Virus record (IMG/VR): IMGVR_UViG_3300009008_000008
Span: 1 to 64,000 of that record
Strand: one strand, 5' to 3'
From: a virus
Length of the DNA: 64,000 nt
The notes beneath the pieces were generated by a model, which did no database searches, was not told where the DNA came from, and saw only the letters and a program-made list of their open reading frames with translations. A program made the translations under genes and the position numbers. Of the stretch, positions 33,565 through 41,939 are shown in pieces. Positions within the stretch are counted from its first letter, which is position 1. The number at the start of each line of letters is the position of its first letter.

Positions 33565-34226
33565 AGGACTTCCCTATTAACCGTCAAATAGGCGGAAAAA
33601 TGGAGTGGGTAAAATAATTGGCGCCTAAAGAAGGAAATGGGGTCGGTACCTGTAGTTACAACGATCCTTGGAATCTCACCGTATAACTCCAGTATGTCAC
33701 GTAACTTTTCCAGCTTGGTCTGAGTCGAGTTGACGGTCACGTTACTCAACACCAATAGGGAAGGCTTGGCTTTGGTGTCCCGTAACTTATCACCGAACCC
33801 CCCAAGTAACGTGTGCCACAATGGAAGGTCCCTGCCTGACAAGGTTTCATTAAGTGGGTGTGGTTCTTCATCGCCATTGGACTCCCTTACTTGGTTGTGT
33901 ATGCTCAATGCTTGTATCATCAGACGGAGAGCCACCAATTTTGCCTGACTATCGTTGGTGGCTCCACTAATACAATAAATGTATGGTTTTTTGAAAGGTT
34001 CTACAAAAATGCGCTTGTAGTACAGGAGTTGCTTATCCTTGTTGACCCTAACTGGTTTACGCCCTTCTACTCCAGAGGTGATGGGAGTGATATACCCAGG
34101 TAACTGGAAGGGCTTCGTTCGTAGCGTCTGCCAGCTAGCACCACGAGACACCGCCTGGTTAACAAGCGTAGTCCTCCTGTGGTCCACCCCGACATACAGC
34201 TTGTTCCTGAGAGTTCTCTGTGTCAT
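33561..34226 (-). CDS. putative helicase loader or AAA-like protein
   Basis: The C-terminal half (LLVLSNVTVNSTQTKLEKL, then IVVTTGTDP) has the look of a AAA+ Walker B and sensor region as in DnaC-type loaders, and CISGATNDSQAK sits where a Walker A would be but lacks GK[ST]. Adjacent position to the DnaB-like helicase, in T4-like and many other phages, is typical of loaders. The degenerate P-loop leaves doubt whether it uses ATP. Confidence 0.5.
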   Translation of the reverse strand: MTQRTLRNKLYVGVDHRRTTLVNQAVSRGASWQTLRTKPFQLPGYITPITSGVEGRKPVRVNKDKQLLYYKRIFVEPFKKPYIYCISGATNDSQAKLVALRLMIQALSIHNQVRESNGDEEPHPLNETLSGRDLPLWHTLLGGFGDKLRDTKAKPSLLVLSNVTVNSTQTKLEKLRDILELYGEIPRIVVTTGTDPISFFRRQLFYPLHFSAYLTVNREVL

Positions 34227-34318
34227 ATCACCACTATCAGTAAGGTTACACCAAAGACCAGTAAGGTGGTCCAGCGGTATTGGAAGTCAGTGAGCTCTGG
34301 ATCCTTGTTTAGATTCAC
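34223..34318 (-). CDS. micro-protein with one transmembrane helix, 31 aa
   Basis: A GTG start overlaps the preceding stop, and its stop overlaps the next ATG; the whole frame exactly fills the gap. After 16 polar residues there is one hydrophobic helix (TLLVFGVTLLIVVI). The double coupling supports translation. Confidence 0.55.
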   Translation of the reverse strand: MNLNKDPELTDFQYRWTTLLVFGVTLLIVVI

Positions 34319-34533
34319 GGTATACCCCTATTTACAGTATGTTCTTCAAGTCCTACCAGTAAACAGAGACCTAGATAGGGCAGAAACAACCACACACCAC
34401 AGCATTTAAGCGGGAAGCCTAGGCCCCATTGTCGGCTGACGCCTCGGTGGATGAAATCCCCGTCATAGGAAAAGCGGAGACCTATCTGGAACACTGGAGT
34501 TGTAAGCCGTACCAACCATATACCACTTTCCAT
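34315..34533 (-). CDS. small membrane protein, 72 aa
   Basis: AGGAG lies seven bases before the ATG, and the ATG shares a base with the helicase stop. A hydrophobic segment (about residues 42-62) suggests a membrane anchor. The function is unknown. Confidence 0.5.
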   Translation of the reverse strand: MESGIWLVRLTTPVFQIGLRFSYDGDFIHRGVSRQWGLGFPLKCCGVWLFLPYLGLCLLVGLEEHTVNRGIP

Positions 34534-36065
34534 CAAAATCTCCTGCCTATCGCGGACCTGCGTGGTTTGAGATCATCATCCAATGGCTCTTCGGCTCCAA
34601 ACTTAGGTCTGAGCTGAGCCAAATGATGGCGCATGATACCTCGGTCCCTGTCAGTCCACCGAAACTTGAGCTTCTTGAAGGTCGCACAACAGGTACGAAA
34701 ACAGTGTCGTGTCAACGACATGTTGTCAATGAAGAACTTAACCTTCGGTGTCTTCTTGCCCTCCATTGGTGTGCAGATCCGTTGTACTTCCTGTTCATAA
34801 TTCGGCGGGTTGGAGATCGGCATGATACCATAGATGGTGTCCCATCGAGGTACGTTTATCCCGGTCAACATAGTACGGCGTGCAACCACCACCCGGATCT
34901 CCCCTGTCCTGGCTTTCTCAATGATCTCCCTACGCTTTTTCTTGGATTGCTTACCAGTGAATGCCCACGCTGTCTGTTCTCCAGTAGCTTTGTTAATACG
35001 GTCCACCAGGCTGTTTATATGACTGATATGCCAACTTGGGATCAGGATATGCCGACCCTTCTGGAGGTCTCTCACCACGTGCTTAACAATCAAGCGGTCA
35101 CGACCTCGCACCTTTTCAAGAAAACGGAGGGCATAGTGCCAAAGCTTGTACTCTTTACCTTCGATGCCTGTCTCAACCATACGGACCCAAGGAATCAAGG
35201 TTTTGGTGTTAACGTCATAAGACACAGGACCCAACACGGCTGCCATAATGAAGTGCTTGAGATCCTTCCGTTCAGGTGTTGCCGTCAGCCCTACCTTGTA
35301 CCGGCTGTTGAGGCTGGCAATCACTCGGGAATACTCTAAGGCATTCCCACGATGTACCTCATCAATGATCACCAGCCCGAACATATCCCGGATCGCTTTT
35401 AATCGCTTAGGGTGCCTCAGGAAGCCCTGGTAGGTGGTGATGCATACGTCATGACGCTTGAAGTCCTCGAAGGTCTTACAGAGTCCTACAAGGGGGCGGC
35501 CCTCGAATTTTTCCACCGCCTGGATATCCGTGAACTCTGGATCATGAAAGGTCTCAAGAAATTGGAGGGCTAAGTCGTGCTGGTGGACCAAAATCAGGGT
35601 CTTAAACCCCAGACGGGCTGTTAGATCTGCCGCCATGACCGTCTTACCAGTTCTGGGCGGGGCTTTCAGGATACCGCGTTTTTTCTTTTCGAGAGCATTA
35701 ACGGCAGGCACTTGGTCAGGCCTCAATGTACCGCAAAACTCGAACGATGTTTGAGCCTTTGCCGTGGACCGGAGGTCCTTCATAGGACGTTGACGGAACT
35801 TGGGCACTACATGGGCAATCTTTTGTCGGTCCCCAGGAGGGAGACCATAATACCAAACGCCTTTTACTTGTTTACGTCGGTAAAGGGTAAACAAGCCCTT
35901 ATAAGCGGGGCATGTATCACAGACCTCGTTAGGACGATCATCCTTGTGCTCACACTTGACACACCCCTTTTCCTCGAACATGTGAGTGGTATAGGCTTTC
36001 TTCAGACGGTCGCGGTCCACCCATTGCTTAGGCACCCACACACGCTCACGGAGGACGATGTTCAT
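34533..36065 (-). CDS. UvsW-like DEAD/DEAH-box helicase
   Basis: SF2 helicase of about 510 residues. Motif I is KAPPRTGKTVMAAD (near 133-146), motif II IIDEVHRG, motif III TATPERKD, and motif VI is in the region of NYEQEVQRICTP. An N-terminal cysteine module (CVKCEHKD, CDTC near residues 35-55) may bind zinc. The domain order fits UvsW-type branch-migration helicases that process stalled forks and R-loops, rather than a DNA-repair UvrB. It heads a coupled chain with the small membrane proteins and the loader. Confidence 0.8.
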   Translation of the reverse strand: MNIVLRERVWVPKQWVDRDRLKKAYTTHMFEEKGCVKCEHKDDRPNEVCDTCPAYKGLFTLYRRKQVKGVWYYGLPPGDRQKIAHVVPKFRQRPMKDLRSTAKAQTSFEFCGTLRPDQVPAVNALEKKKRGILKAPPRTGKTVMAADLTARLGFKTLILVHQHDLALQFLETFHDPEFTDIQAVEKFEGRPLVGLCKTFEDFKRHDVCITTYQGFLRHPKRLKAIRDMFGLVIIDEVHRGNALEYSRVIASLNSRYKVGLTATPERKDLKHFIMAAVLGPVSYDVNTKTLIPWVRMVETGIEGKEYKLWHYALRFLEKVRGRDRLIVKHVVRDLQKGRHILIPSWHISHINSLVDRINKATGEQTAWAFTGKQSKKKRREIIEKARTGEIRVVVARRTMLTGINVPRWDTIYGIMPISNPPNYEQEVQRICTPMEGKKTPKVKFFIDNMSLTRHCFRTCCATFKKLKFRWTDRDRGIMRHHLAQLRPKFGAEEPLDDDLKPRRSAIGRRF

Positions 36066-36208
36066 ACCAGTCGGATACCTTTTTCGTCAGGAACCATTTC
36101 CCACACCAACGTGTCCCTGCAATTTGGACAGGTCCGCGGTGGTTGGTCATCAGATAGGTCAAACCGAATAGGCCACCCACAATAGGGACATTCCTCTTCT
36201 ATTATCAT
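36062..36208 (-). CDS. zinc-ribbon mini-protein, 48 aa
   Basis: CPYCGWPIRF and CPNCRDTL form a four-cysteine ribbon. The start at 36208 overlaps the previous stop by ATGA. It is adjacent to another four-cysteine protein. Confidence 0.65.
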   Translation of the reverse strand: MIIEEECPYCGWPIRFDLSDDQPPRTCPNCRDTLVWEMVPDEKGIRLV

Positions 36209-36435
36209 AACACCCTCATACCTTTGAAGCCACAAGCCGTGCAATGGACGGGGGTGGTATACACAGGTTCCCGTCCCTGCTCAAGATCATCCACAAACCG
36301 CTTTTCCAATATACCGTTGGTGTCACAAAGTTGCCCCTGGCAATTCGGGCAGGTCAACGGGATTGCCCGAGGGTATCGGCGACCGCTCCATTGGCGGTAG
36401 GTGTTCTCGCGGTTGTTTTGTTCAAGTGATTGCAT
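36205..36435 (-). CDS. zinc-ribbon small protein, 76 aa
   Basis: The start at 36435 follows GAGGC closely after the previous stop. CPNCQGQLC and CTACGFKG form a zinc site. The longer frame upstream is rejected because it overlaps the next gene fully. Confidence 0.65.
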   Translation of the reverse strand: MQSLEQNNRENTYRQWSGRRYPRAIPLTCPNCQGQLCDTNGILEKRFVDDLEQGREPVYTTPVHCTACGFKGMRVL

Positions 36436-36436
36436 G

Positions 36437-36916
36437 TCATGCCTCCCACAAACTAAAGTTGGCAAAGTACTCGGGTACAAAATAGTTACCGACTCCTGTA
36501 GATGAGGATAAAAACCCCAAAGGAAGGACTTTGGTATAATAGTGTTCATTCGCAATAATTGCGGCAATGAGGATGCCGACCGGAAAATCTACACCCGTTT
36601 CTCTTTGGGATACCTGGTGTAACTGGGTCAAAGGTACGTCCATGTTAAGGGTCTTACGTGGACGACAGGTTCTTACCCAGGCGGAAGCCCGTAAAAAACA
36701 CTGGAACCACTTATCGTCCAACGTCATGGCTGTACGGTCTTTATCCTGACGTTTTTGGGCCTTCTTTAACTTTTTCTCCTTATGGGTATTAGGACGTACC
36801 CAGAAACCCTCAAATGTCAGAAGGGGCTCGCTTTCCATGGCAAACATAAGGAGATTTTCCATCTTGGATTGCTGACCGGATAGTTTTTCATACTCTGCTT
36901 GGATCTTAGGTGTCAT
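36437..36916 (-). CDS. hypothetical protein, 159 aa
   Basis: A helical N-terminus, a lysine-rich segment (residues 47-62) and a more hydrophobic C-terminal third. No family is recognised. Confidence 0.6.
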   Translation of the reverse strand: MTPKIQAEYEKLSGQQSKMENLLMFAMESEPLLTFEGFWVRPNTHKEKKLKKAQKRQDKDRTAMTLDDKWFQCFLRASAWVRTCRPRKTLNMDVPLTQLHQVSQRETGVDFPVGILIAAIIANEHYYTKVLPLGFLSSSTGVGNYFVPEYFANFSLWEA

Positions 36917-36918
36917 GG

Positions 36919-37443
36919 CTATTCCTCTGTAATAGGTGTGCAGGTCACCAACTCCAACTCTACGGCAATAACCTTGGTAACCAATAATTGGACCCAGCCA
37001 AACTCGTCTATGGCCTGAGCTCTTTTTACATGTTCGGGAATGTTAAGCACCACCGACTTCTTGTGTGCGGGTTGCCCGAACAATACCTGTTGGCCCACCA
37101 ATGTCCCGACAACATTCCAACCTTTGTCGTCAGGATACAGGAAGCCCTTACCGCGCCATCCCAGTTCGTTCAAACCTGCGTCTGACAAGTAGATGCGTGT
37201 GTAGTTACCAACAGGTTCGTCGTGAAGGGTAAACTGCCTGTTGATAGCGGTTGGTGTTTGGGCCCCGGCAGGAATGAACAAGAACTGGTGGTCGCTTACG
37301 ATACCCTTCACCCACACCAGCGGTTCAGGCATCACGCAAAGGGGTTCTGTTTGGACCTCTGCTTTGACAGTGTTTTGCCCTTTAATAGGTCGCCAGGCTT
37401 CTTCAGAAAATTGGGTGGCGAGGGCCATCACGTTGGGTTTCAT
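36919..37443 (-). CDS. hypothetical protein, 174 aa
   Basis: Mostly strand-rich, no cysteine motif or membrane segment. It overlaps the start of the NrdJb-like gene's end by 4 bp and follows it in the same unit; a role linked to it cannot be shown. Confidence 0.6.
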   Translation of the reverse strand: MKPNVMALATQFSEEAWRPIKGQNTVKAEVQTEPLCVMPEPLVWVKGIVSDHQFLFIPAGAQTPTAINRQFTLHDEPVGNYTRIYLSDAGLNELGWRGKGFLYPDDKGWNVVGTLVGQQVLFGQPAHKKSVVLNIPEHVKRAQAIDEFGWVQLLVTKVIAVELELVTCTPITEE

Positions 37444-38060
37444 GGGCTCTCACACCTATCATATGGACAGTTAAGACAATGCTCGCAGTTCTGCTCTACC
37501 ACGAGGGCTATGTGGTGGCACTTTGGACACTCGACACAATTGGTAGGAAAGTCCCCTACCTCATCCAACGCCAGTTTACCTGCCCGTTTAGCGTAGCCTA
37601 TCTTGTGGAGGTGTTCCTCCACAATGTACCCGAGTTCTGCCACCACAGAAGGCATCCGCCGCGACCCCTGCATGTAACCACCACGAGGATCAAAAATGGC
37701 CGCCAGCTCTTCGACCACAAAGCTGACGTTACCTCCATTGCGGAACACTGCACTCACCATACGGGTAAGGGCAACGATCCACACAAAGTACTCCATATTC
37801 TTGGAGTTGATGAAAATCTCGAATGGTCGGCGGTGTTCGTGTTGGGTGCCTTCATCCAACAGAATATCATTGATCGTGACGTAGAAGGCGTGCTCAGACC
37901 AAGGCGGTTTAAAATAATAGGTTTCCCCGGGTAGAACACGAGGTCGTTTAATCTTTTCGTGCATCTGGGTAGGCTCTAGCCCAAGGTCTTCCTCTTTCTT
38001 GGCCTCTGACTTACCATGGGTTCCTGTAATAAGGGCCTTGATTACAACCGGTTCACTCAT
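37440..38060 (-). CDS. nrdJb: NrdJb-like TSCPD-domain subunit of B12-dependent ribonucleotide reductase
   Basis: The sequence matches the C-terminal part of class II reductases: RPRVLPGETYYFKPP, FEIFINSKN, ALTRMVSAVFRNGGN, then PSVVAELGYIVEEH. The chain ends with a four-cysteine ribbon and the tail CLNCPYDRC, equal in position to the CGYSKC-like redox tail that re-reduces the active site. The start at 38060 has TGAGGATAAG upstream; a longer frame is rejected. In Pseudomonas aeruginosa NrdJb is a separate protein encoded right beside NrdJa and needed for activity. Here it is some 19.5 kb away from NrdJa and on the opposite strand. Confidence 0.88.
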   Translation of the reverse strand: MSEPVVIKALITGTHGKSEAKKEEDLGLEPTQMHEKIKRPRVLPGETYYFKPPWSEHAFYVTINDILLDEGTQHEHRRPFEIFINSKNMEYFVWIVALTRMVSAVFRNGGNVSFVVEELAAIFDPRGGYMQGSRRMPSVVAELGYIVEEHLHKIGYAKRAGKLALDEVGDFPTNCVECPKCHHIALVVEQNCEHCLNCPYDRCESP

Positions 38061-38067
38061 CTTATCC

Positions 38068-38577
38068 TCACACAATATGTTCGCGTTTCGTTCGCATCTC
38101 CAGACCTTTGACAGCGGTGGAGAGTGCCCAAGCACACTTGTCTATATCAGTTAAAACGTGGTCACAGGCTTCGATGGTGGTCTTCAGCCTGTTTAAAGCA
38201 CTGTACCCCGTCTCCAACAGGGTCTTCACGTAGGTCACCTTGTCTGTCTTGGTGGTATACGGAAGCTGGCGGCCATATTGGACAAGGATATAATTGTGGA
38301 GCCCGTCAGTGGCGGCCAGTAGATGGTTATAAGTGCGACTGGTCTTCACCAAGAGGGAGACGATACGGCTCCGATAGGACTGATCCTTTGTCGAGGCGTC
38401 AATAATGGACGCCGCGTCACGAGCTTCGATAAGGTGGCCCGTGGTCGATGCCCGTAGTTTATGAAGCTCCATCACCTCGTCTATGCCACGCTCAGCAAGC
38501 ACCTTCTCTGCTTGCTGCCGAATACGGCGCCACTTGAGATATGTTTGGTCCTTACGGAGCAAAGGTTTGATTGACAT
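38068..38577 (-). CDS. hypothetical protein, 169 aa, helical
   Basis: A nearly all-helical basic protein of the kind seen in DNA-associated phage proteins; no family is recognised. It lies directly upstream of the nrdJb-like gene in the operon. Confidence 0.6.
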   Translation of the reverse strand: MSIKPLLRKDQTYLKWRRIRQQAEKVLAERGIDEVMELHKLRASTTGHLIEARDAASIIDASTKDQSYRSRIVSLLVKTSRTYNHLLAATDGLHNYILVQYGRQLPYTTKTDKVTYVKTLLETGYSALNRLKTTIEACDHVLTDIDKCAWALSTAVKGLEMRTKREHIV

Positions 38578-38834
38578 TAGGTAAGTCTCAACAAAGGATG
38601 TTGGCTAGCTTTCATACGATGGATAACACCAAACTCCACGATATAGAGGAATCGTTCACCAGTATCAGGATCCTCCTTATAATCAATCTGGGAGTCTGGT
38701 TGGATGGGCACAATATTAACCGACTCACACCCATGGCAATTCACCATCAACAAAACCTCCGGGTCAGGGTCCTGCTGGTCAGCAAGAGCTTTTTGGGCGG
38801 CCTGTAGTGCCCCAATCATCTCAGATAATTTCAT
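38577..38834 (-). CDS. hypothetical protein, 85 aa
   Basis: N-terminal helix with KALADQQDPDPEVLL followed by small strands. It shares the helix-plus-DPEV/GDLEV layout with the next upstream gene, and the two may be paralogues of a common short phage family. Confidence 0.6.
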   Translation of the reverse strand: MKLSEMIGALQAAQKALADQQDPDPEVLLMVNCHGCESVNIVPIQPDSQIDYKEDPDTGERFLYIVEFGVIHRMKASQHPLLRLT

Positions 38835-39037
38835 TAGTTGGCCTCTGGTAATGGATATCTTGATATTAAAGCGTGGTCAGGTGCGGAACCAGGGGCTGTA
38901 CCAACGTCCCAGTTAGGACTGACGGACTCCACAGGTTCTGCAAAACCTTCGGCGTCATATCCCGCCCCATATACCTCTAGGTCTCCATGGTTGTCCAGAA
39001 TAATCTGAAGCTGGGCTATTAATCGGGACGCCTTCAT
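38834..39037 (-). CDS. hypothetical protein, 67 aa
   Basis: N-terminal RLIAQLQIILDNHGDLEVYG is the conserved beginning of a short phage family. Starts and stops abut both neighbours. The function is unknown. Confidence 0.6.
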   Translation of the reverse strand: MKASRLIAQLQIILDNHGDLEVYGAGYDAEGFAEPVESVSPNWDVGTAPGSAPDHALISRYPLPEAN

Positions 39038-39270
39038 CGAGTGGGCCCGTCCAAGATGTAGTCACCAGGGCATCCAAGCCGAGTGTTCCAACGCCTGACA
39101 GCTAGTTGCTGGCGTGTATCCTGGTTCTCGTGTTGTACGGCAGGACCCATAGCCTGACAATCTATATTCCGGCAAGCTACAAAAGCACATAGTGGGCCGT
39201 CCCTGAGACCATCATCTATCTCTGGGTCTGGGTCCCTGCAAAACACACATGGTTCAGGTTTTGTCATCAT
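39034..39270 (-). CDS. Lar-like zinc-finger protein, 78 aa
   Basis: CVFCRDPDP, then CRNIDCQAMGPAVQ and VRRWNTRLG, is the compact Lar-like pattern. Members help prophages escape type I restriction. It overlaps the UDG gene by 17 bp. It is more compact than the Lar-like protein of the left arm. Confidence 0.65.
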   Translation of the reverse strand: MMTKPEPCVFCRDPDPEIDDGLRDGPLCAFVACRNIDCQAMGPAVQHENQDTRQQLAVRRWNTRLGCPGDYILDGPTR

Positions 39271-39856
39271 GTTTCCCTCGTTTAATTGCCCGTCGTATAT
39301 CAGTTACAGCTGTCTGGATTTCCTGCCTGCCGTTTGGACGCATCAGGTAAGATGGATGGAACGTCGGCATCACAGGAATCGCCCTTGTTGGACCTGTAGA
39401 TACCCTAGGCTCGTATTTCTTCCATTGGCCTCGCACTTGCCCCATCTTGGCTCTCTGGCCTGTCAGGCGCTCGTAGGCGGACAATCCGAGGGTAACGATA
39501 ACCCTAGGTCGGATGATCGACAATTGTTGGTCCAAAAAGTGGGCACATGCCTCCGCTTCCTCCGTCTTGGGTACCCTGTTGTTTGGGGGCCTGCATTTCA
39601 GGACGTTAGCCACAAACACCGCGTTACGGTGGAGACTAGACTCATCCAACATACGGCTTAGCATCTTACCCGCTCTGCCAACAAAAGGTAAACCAGTTTC
39701 GTCTTCGTCGGCCCCAGGTGCCTCGCCCAAAAAGAACAGACGGGCTCCTGGGTACCCAATACCCGGAACAACCAGGGTCCGTGTAAGACCTAGTTCACAG
39801 ACCTTACACCCGGCAATCTGGCGGTTTAGCTGATGGAGTTGTTGGCTGCGGCTCAT
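39254..39856 (-). CDS. uracil-DNA glycosylase, family 4
   Basis: Family 4 glycosylases remove uracil from DNA and carry an iron-sulfur cluster. The cluster cysteines are C17, C20, C88 and C104; the active-site blocks are GEAPGADED (44-52) and HPSYLMR (167-173). The length of 200 residues is normal. It fits with dCMP deaminase and ThyX in this genome, which imply normal thymine DNA that would benefit from uracil removal. The ATG overlaps the neighbouring stop by 4 bp. Confidence 0.92.
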   Translation of the reverse strand: MSRSQQLHQLNRQIAGCKVCELGLTRTLVVPGIGYPGARLFFLGEAPGADEDETGLPFVGRAGKMLSRMLDESSLHRNAVFVANVLKCRPPNNRVPKTEEAEACAHFLDQQLSIIRPRVIVTLGLSAYERLTGQRAKMGQVRGQWKKYEPRVSTGPTRAIPVMPTFHPSYLMRPNGRQEIQTAVTDIRRAIKRGKHDDKT

Positions 39857-40110
39857 TGTTGTGGCCGGAAGTAAGGTCCCTTTGGATCATGCTTGACGAA
39901 GAAACGGTGGGCTCTGCAGATCATAACCTTGGCCCGCTTCTTGCCTTTTTTCTTCTGGCTGAGGCAGTACATAGGAGCCTCAGACTCAGTGAGGTTGTCA
40001 GAAGCAGTAGTCTGGATCTGCGGTTCAAGTTTGGTGCCGACGGCAAGCATACAGCTTGCAAAGTGAGCACAGGTATCTCGTTCACAAATGTGGTTATAAT
40101 GGTTGGTCAT
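39853..40110 (-). CDS. hypothetical protein with cysteine module, 85 aa
   Basis: An N-terminal CERDTCAHFASC cluster may bind zinc; the C-terminal half is lysine-rich. No family is recognised. Confidence 0.6.
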   Translation of the reverse strand: MTNHYNHICERDTCAHFASCMLAVGTKLEPQIQTTASDNLTESEAPMYCLSQKKKGKKRAKVMICRAHRFFVKHDPKGPYFRPQQ

Positions 40111-40129
40111 CTGTTAATCCTTTTGATGG

Positions 40130-40693
40130 TTACCATAAAAGTGTGATGCCCCTGATTTCGCTGAGTACCAAACTCAGGCTTATGTTCTCTGATTCGATGT
40201 GGCTTTCCCACCAACAGTACTTACAGGGGCAATCCTTGACATGATGGCGCCCGGTTTGCATCAAGTGGGTGGTTTTTTCATGACGGATCCATTGCAGGAT
40301 CCTCTTCTTGGTCTGCTTCTCCGTCAACTCTGGACCGTCGTCAGTATATCGCGAGTACAGAACCGGATAGAATTGGTACTCTGGATGTTCGCAATATTGT
40401 TCCTGGTGTACGATGGTACAAACACCATCGCCACAAAACTTGGTAACAGCTCTAGCAAGGTTGGCGGTATAGAGGGATTTACCTTCCTCCTCCATGTTTG
40501 GAAACACGGTGTTAAACAGGATCTTGCCCAGGCTTTTGGATTTACCGGTTTCCCTTACATGTAGAAGGACAGGCAGGATAAACATACCATCTGGGTCACA
40601 AGGACCTTCCGCTGTAAGAGAAAACCAATTACCTTTACCTAGCATGAAAGCTTGCTTGGTGTCGGTATTCAAAAGTACAAATTCAACGCCCAT
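40130..40693 (-). CDS. hypothetical protein, 187 aa
   Basis: Strand-rich N-terminus, then a charged helix and a CPCKYCWWES block near the C-terminus that could bind a metal. The family is unknown. It lies behind folE in the same unit. Confidence 0.6.
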   Translation of the reverse strand: MGVEFVLLNTDTKQAFMLGKGNWFSLTAEGPCDPDGMFILPVLLHVRETGKSKSLGKILFNTVFPNMEEEGKSLYTANLARAVTKFCGDGVCTIVHQEQYCEHPEYQFYPVLYSRYTDDGPELTEKQTKKRILQWIRHEKTTHLMQTGRHHVKDCPCKYCWWESHIESENISLSLVLSEIRGITLLW

Positions 40694-40702
40694 AACATCA
40701 CC

Positions 40703-40798
40703 TCACATTGGATGGTCGTTATACCGATCCATCAGGACCCAGGCATCACCGACCATTATAAAAGCCGCTACGAGCATGAACGTCCCAAACACGAGCAT
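40703..40798 (-). CDS. possible micro-protein with one membrane helix, 31 aa
   Basis: The frame (FGTFMLVAAFIMVGDAWVL) is hydrophobic and its stop is 10 bp before the next gene. It overlaps the folE end by 53 bp and has no clear ribosome site, so the call is weak. Confidence 0.35.
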   Translation of the reverse strand: MLVFGTFMLVAAFIMVGDAWVLMDRYNDHPM

Positions 40799-41498
40799 GC
40801 AGAGTGGGATTGCCAACAAAAGTTCCTGAAAAGAAGTCGTATGTCGTATCACTCTCATTTTCAACACCCCTACATTTCATACACAGATGGACACCGGAGG
40901 TTACGGCCATCACACCATCCACTTTAATAGCCTTGCGGTGGTCCACAGGAAGCCCTACCTGCCCTCCGATAACCTGGTCTTGCATAACCGTAACAAGATC
41001 CTTGCAATACTGTTCCTGTATCACAGGACGCCGTGCCAACAGCTCTGCGATGCGGGTAAGTTTGGACAAGCCAATAACCCGAGCACCATCCCCTGACAAG
41101 TAGGCATAGGTGACCTTGTATAGGACGGGAAGGAAGTGGTGGGGGCATAGGCCGTGAGCTGGAATCGGTGACTGGATAGTCAACCCACCCATAGCGTAAG
41201 GCCCTTTAACAGGGCGTGTTTCTGTTAAACCACCCATTGGTGGGCCTGTAACCACTTCCTTGGGAATACCAGAAACCGGGAACGTCCTGATCAAAAGACC
41301 AGACACCTCCCCAAGGATACGTTCGACGGGTAACGCCATCTCAGACATCAAAGCCTTGGACGCCCGCTCCCCACTTCCTTCGAGATTGGATCGGTCATCC
41401 TCAGTAAAGCAGCAATGCTGTCGGAAGTACTCAGCAATAACGTTGTAGGCTTCGACAACCTTTTTCTGGTCGGCGTTAGGGGTAAATTCAATAGGCAT
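40746..41498 (-). CDS. folE: GTP cyclohydrolase I (FolE)
   Basis: FolE opens GTP to dihydroneopterin triphosphate, the first step of folate and of 7-deazaguanine synthesis. The zinc site is visible: HGLCPHHFLPV (C118, H121) and LCMKCRGVE (C206 or C209). GLSKLTRI is the other family block. At 250 aa it is normal, but the C-terminal 35 residues are divergent. The gene lies 2.3 kb from queE in the same direction, which argues for deazaguanine rather than folate as its purpose. Confidence 0.9.
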   Translation of the reverse strand: MPIEFTPNADQKKVVEAYNVIAEYFRQHCCFTEDDRSNLEGSGERASKALMSEMALPVERILGEVSGLLIRTFPVSGIPKEVVTGPPMGGLTETRPVKGPYAMGGLTIQSPIPAHGLCPHHFLPVLYKVTYAYLSGDGARVIGLSKLTRIAELLARRPVIQEQYCKDLVTVMQDQVIGGQVGLPVDHRKAIKVDGVMAVTSGVHLCMKCRGVENESDTTYDFFSGTFVGNPTLHARVWDVHARSGFYNGR

Positions 41499-41506
41499 TT
41501 CGGCTC

Positions 41507-41938
41507 CTAATCAAGAAAACGTGTTACAGTGGATGGGACCTCGGCAGCGGTCACAAGTACGGCAGAGTCTCCAAAAGTGAAGATGCGCACCATAGGCAAG
41601 CGGCACCGCAACTCCGCTTGCTGGTGTTTCATTAATCTAGCTGGTGTTTGTTGGTAAAACTGTTCACGGTACGCCAAAAGATATGAGGCTTCCATGCGGT
41701 ACTTAGGGCCCACCCTCAAAACGTATCCCACATGGTGACCGACATCCACCATTAAACGCAGGTCATACACATGTAGTATTCCAATCCGTAGGTCTTTGTT
41801 CCTCACTGCTACCAACGTATTGGACATATGTACCTTCTTGGTCAGGAACGTGAAGTGTTTGGGCATACCCGGTATCGGGTTAAATGTATGAAGCAAGAAG
41901 TGCGTCAGGTCGCTCGCATGAAGTTCCAGATGACCCAT
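41507..41938 (-). CDS. hypothetical protein, 143 aa
   Basis: Between folE and the clamp gene. Strand-rich, with histidine-rich parts (VGHHVGYV, HASDLTHFL). Not recognised as QueD, which needs a different HxH spacing. Confidence 0.55.
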   Translation of the reverse strand: MGHLELHASDLTHFLLHTFNPIPGMPKHFTFLTKKVHMSNTLVAVRNKDLRIGILHVYDLRLMVDVGHHVGYVLRVGPKYRMEASYLLAYREQFYQQTPARLMKHQQAELRCRLPMVRIFTFGDSAVLVTAAEVPSTVTRFLD

Positions 41939-41939
41939 A

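Noticed and set aside
34623-35339. Long open frame of 238 codons on the + strand
   Set aside because: It is fully antisense to the UvsW-like helicase gene, whose motifs are clear, and its composition looks like a shadow.
41507-41938. QueD-like enzyme
   Set aside because: Histidines are present but not in the spacing of the QueD zinc site.
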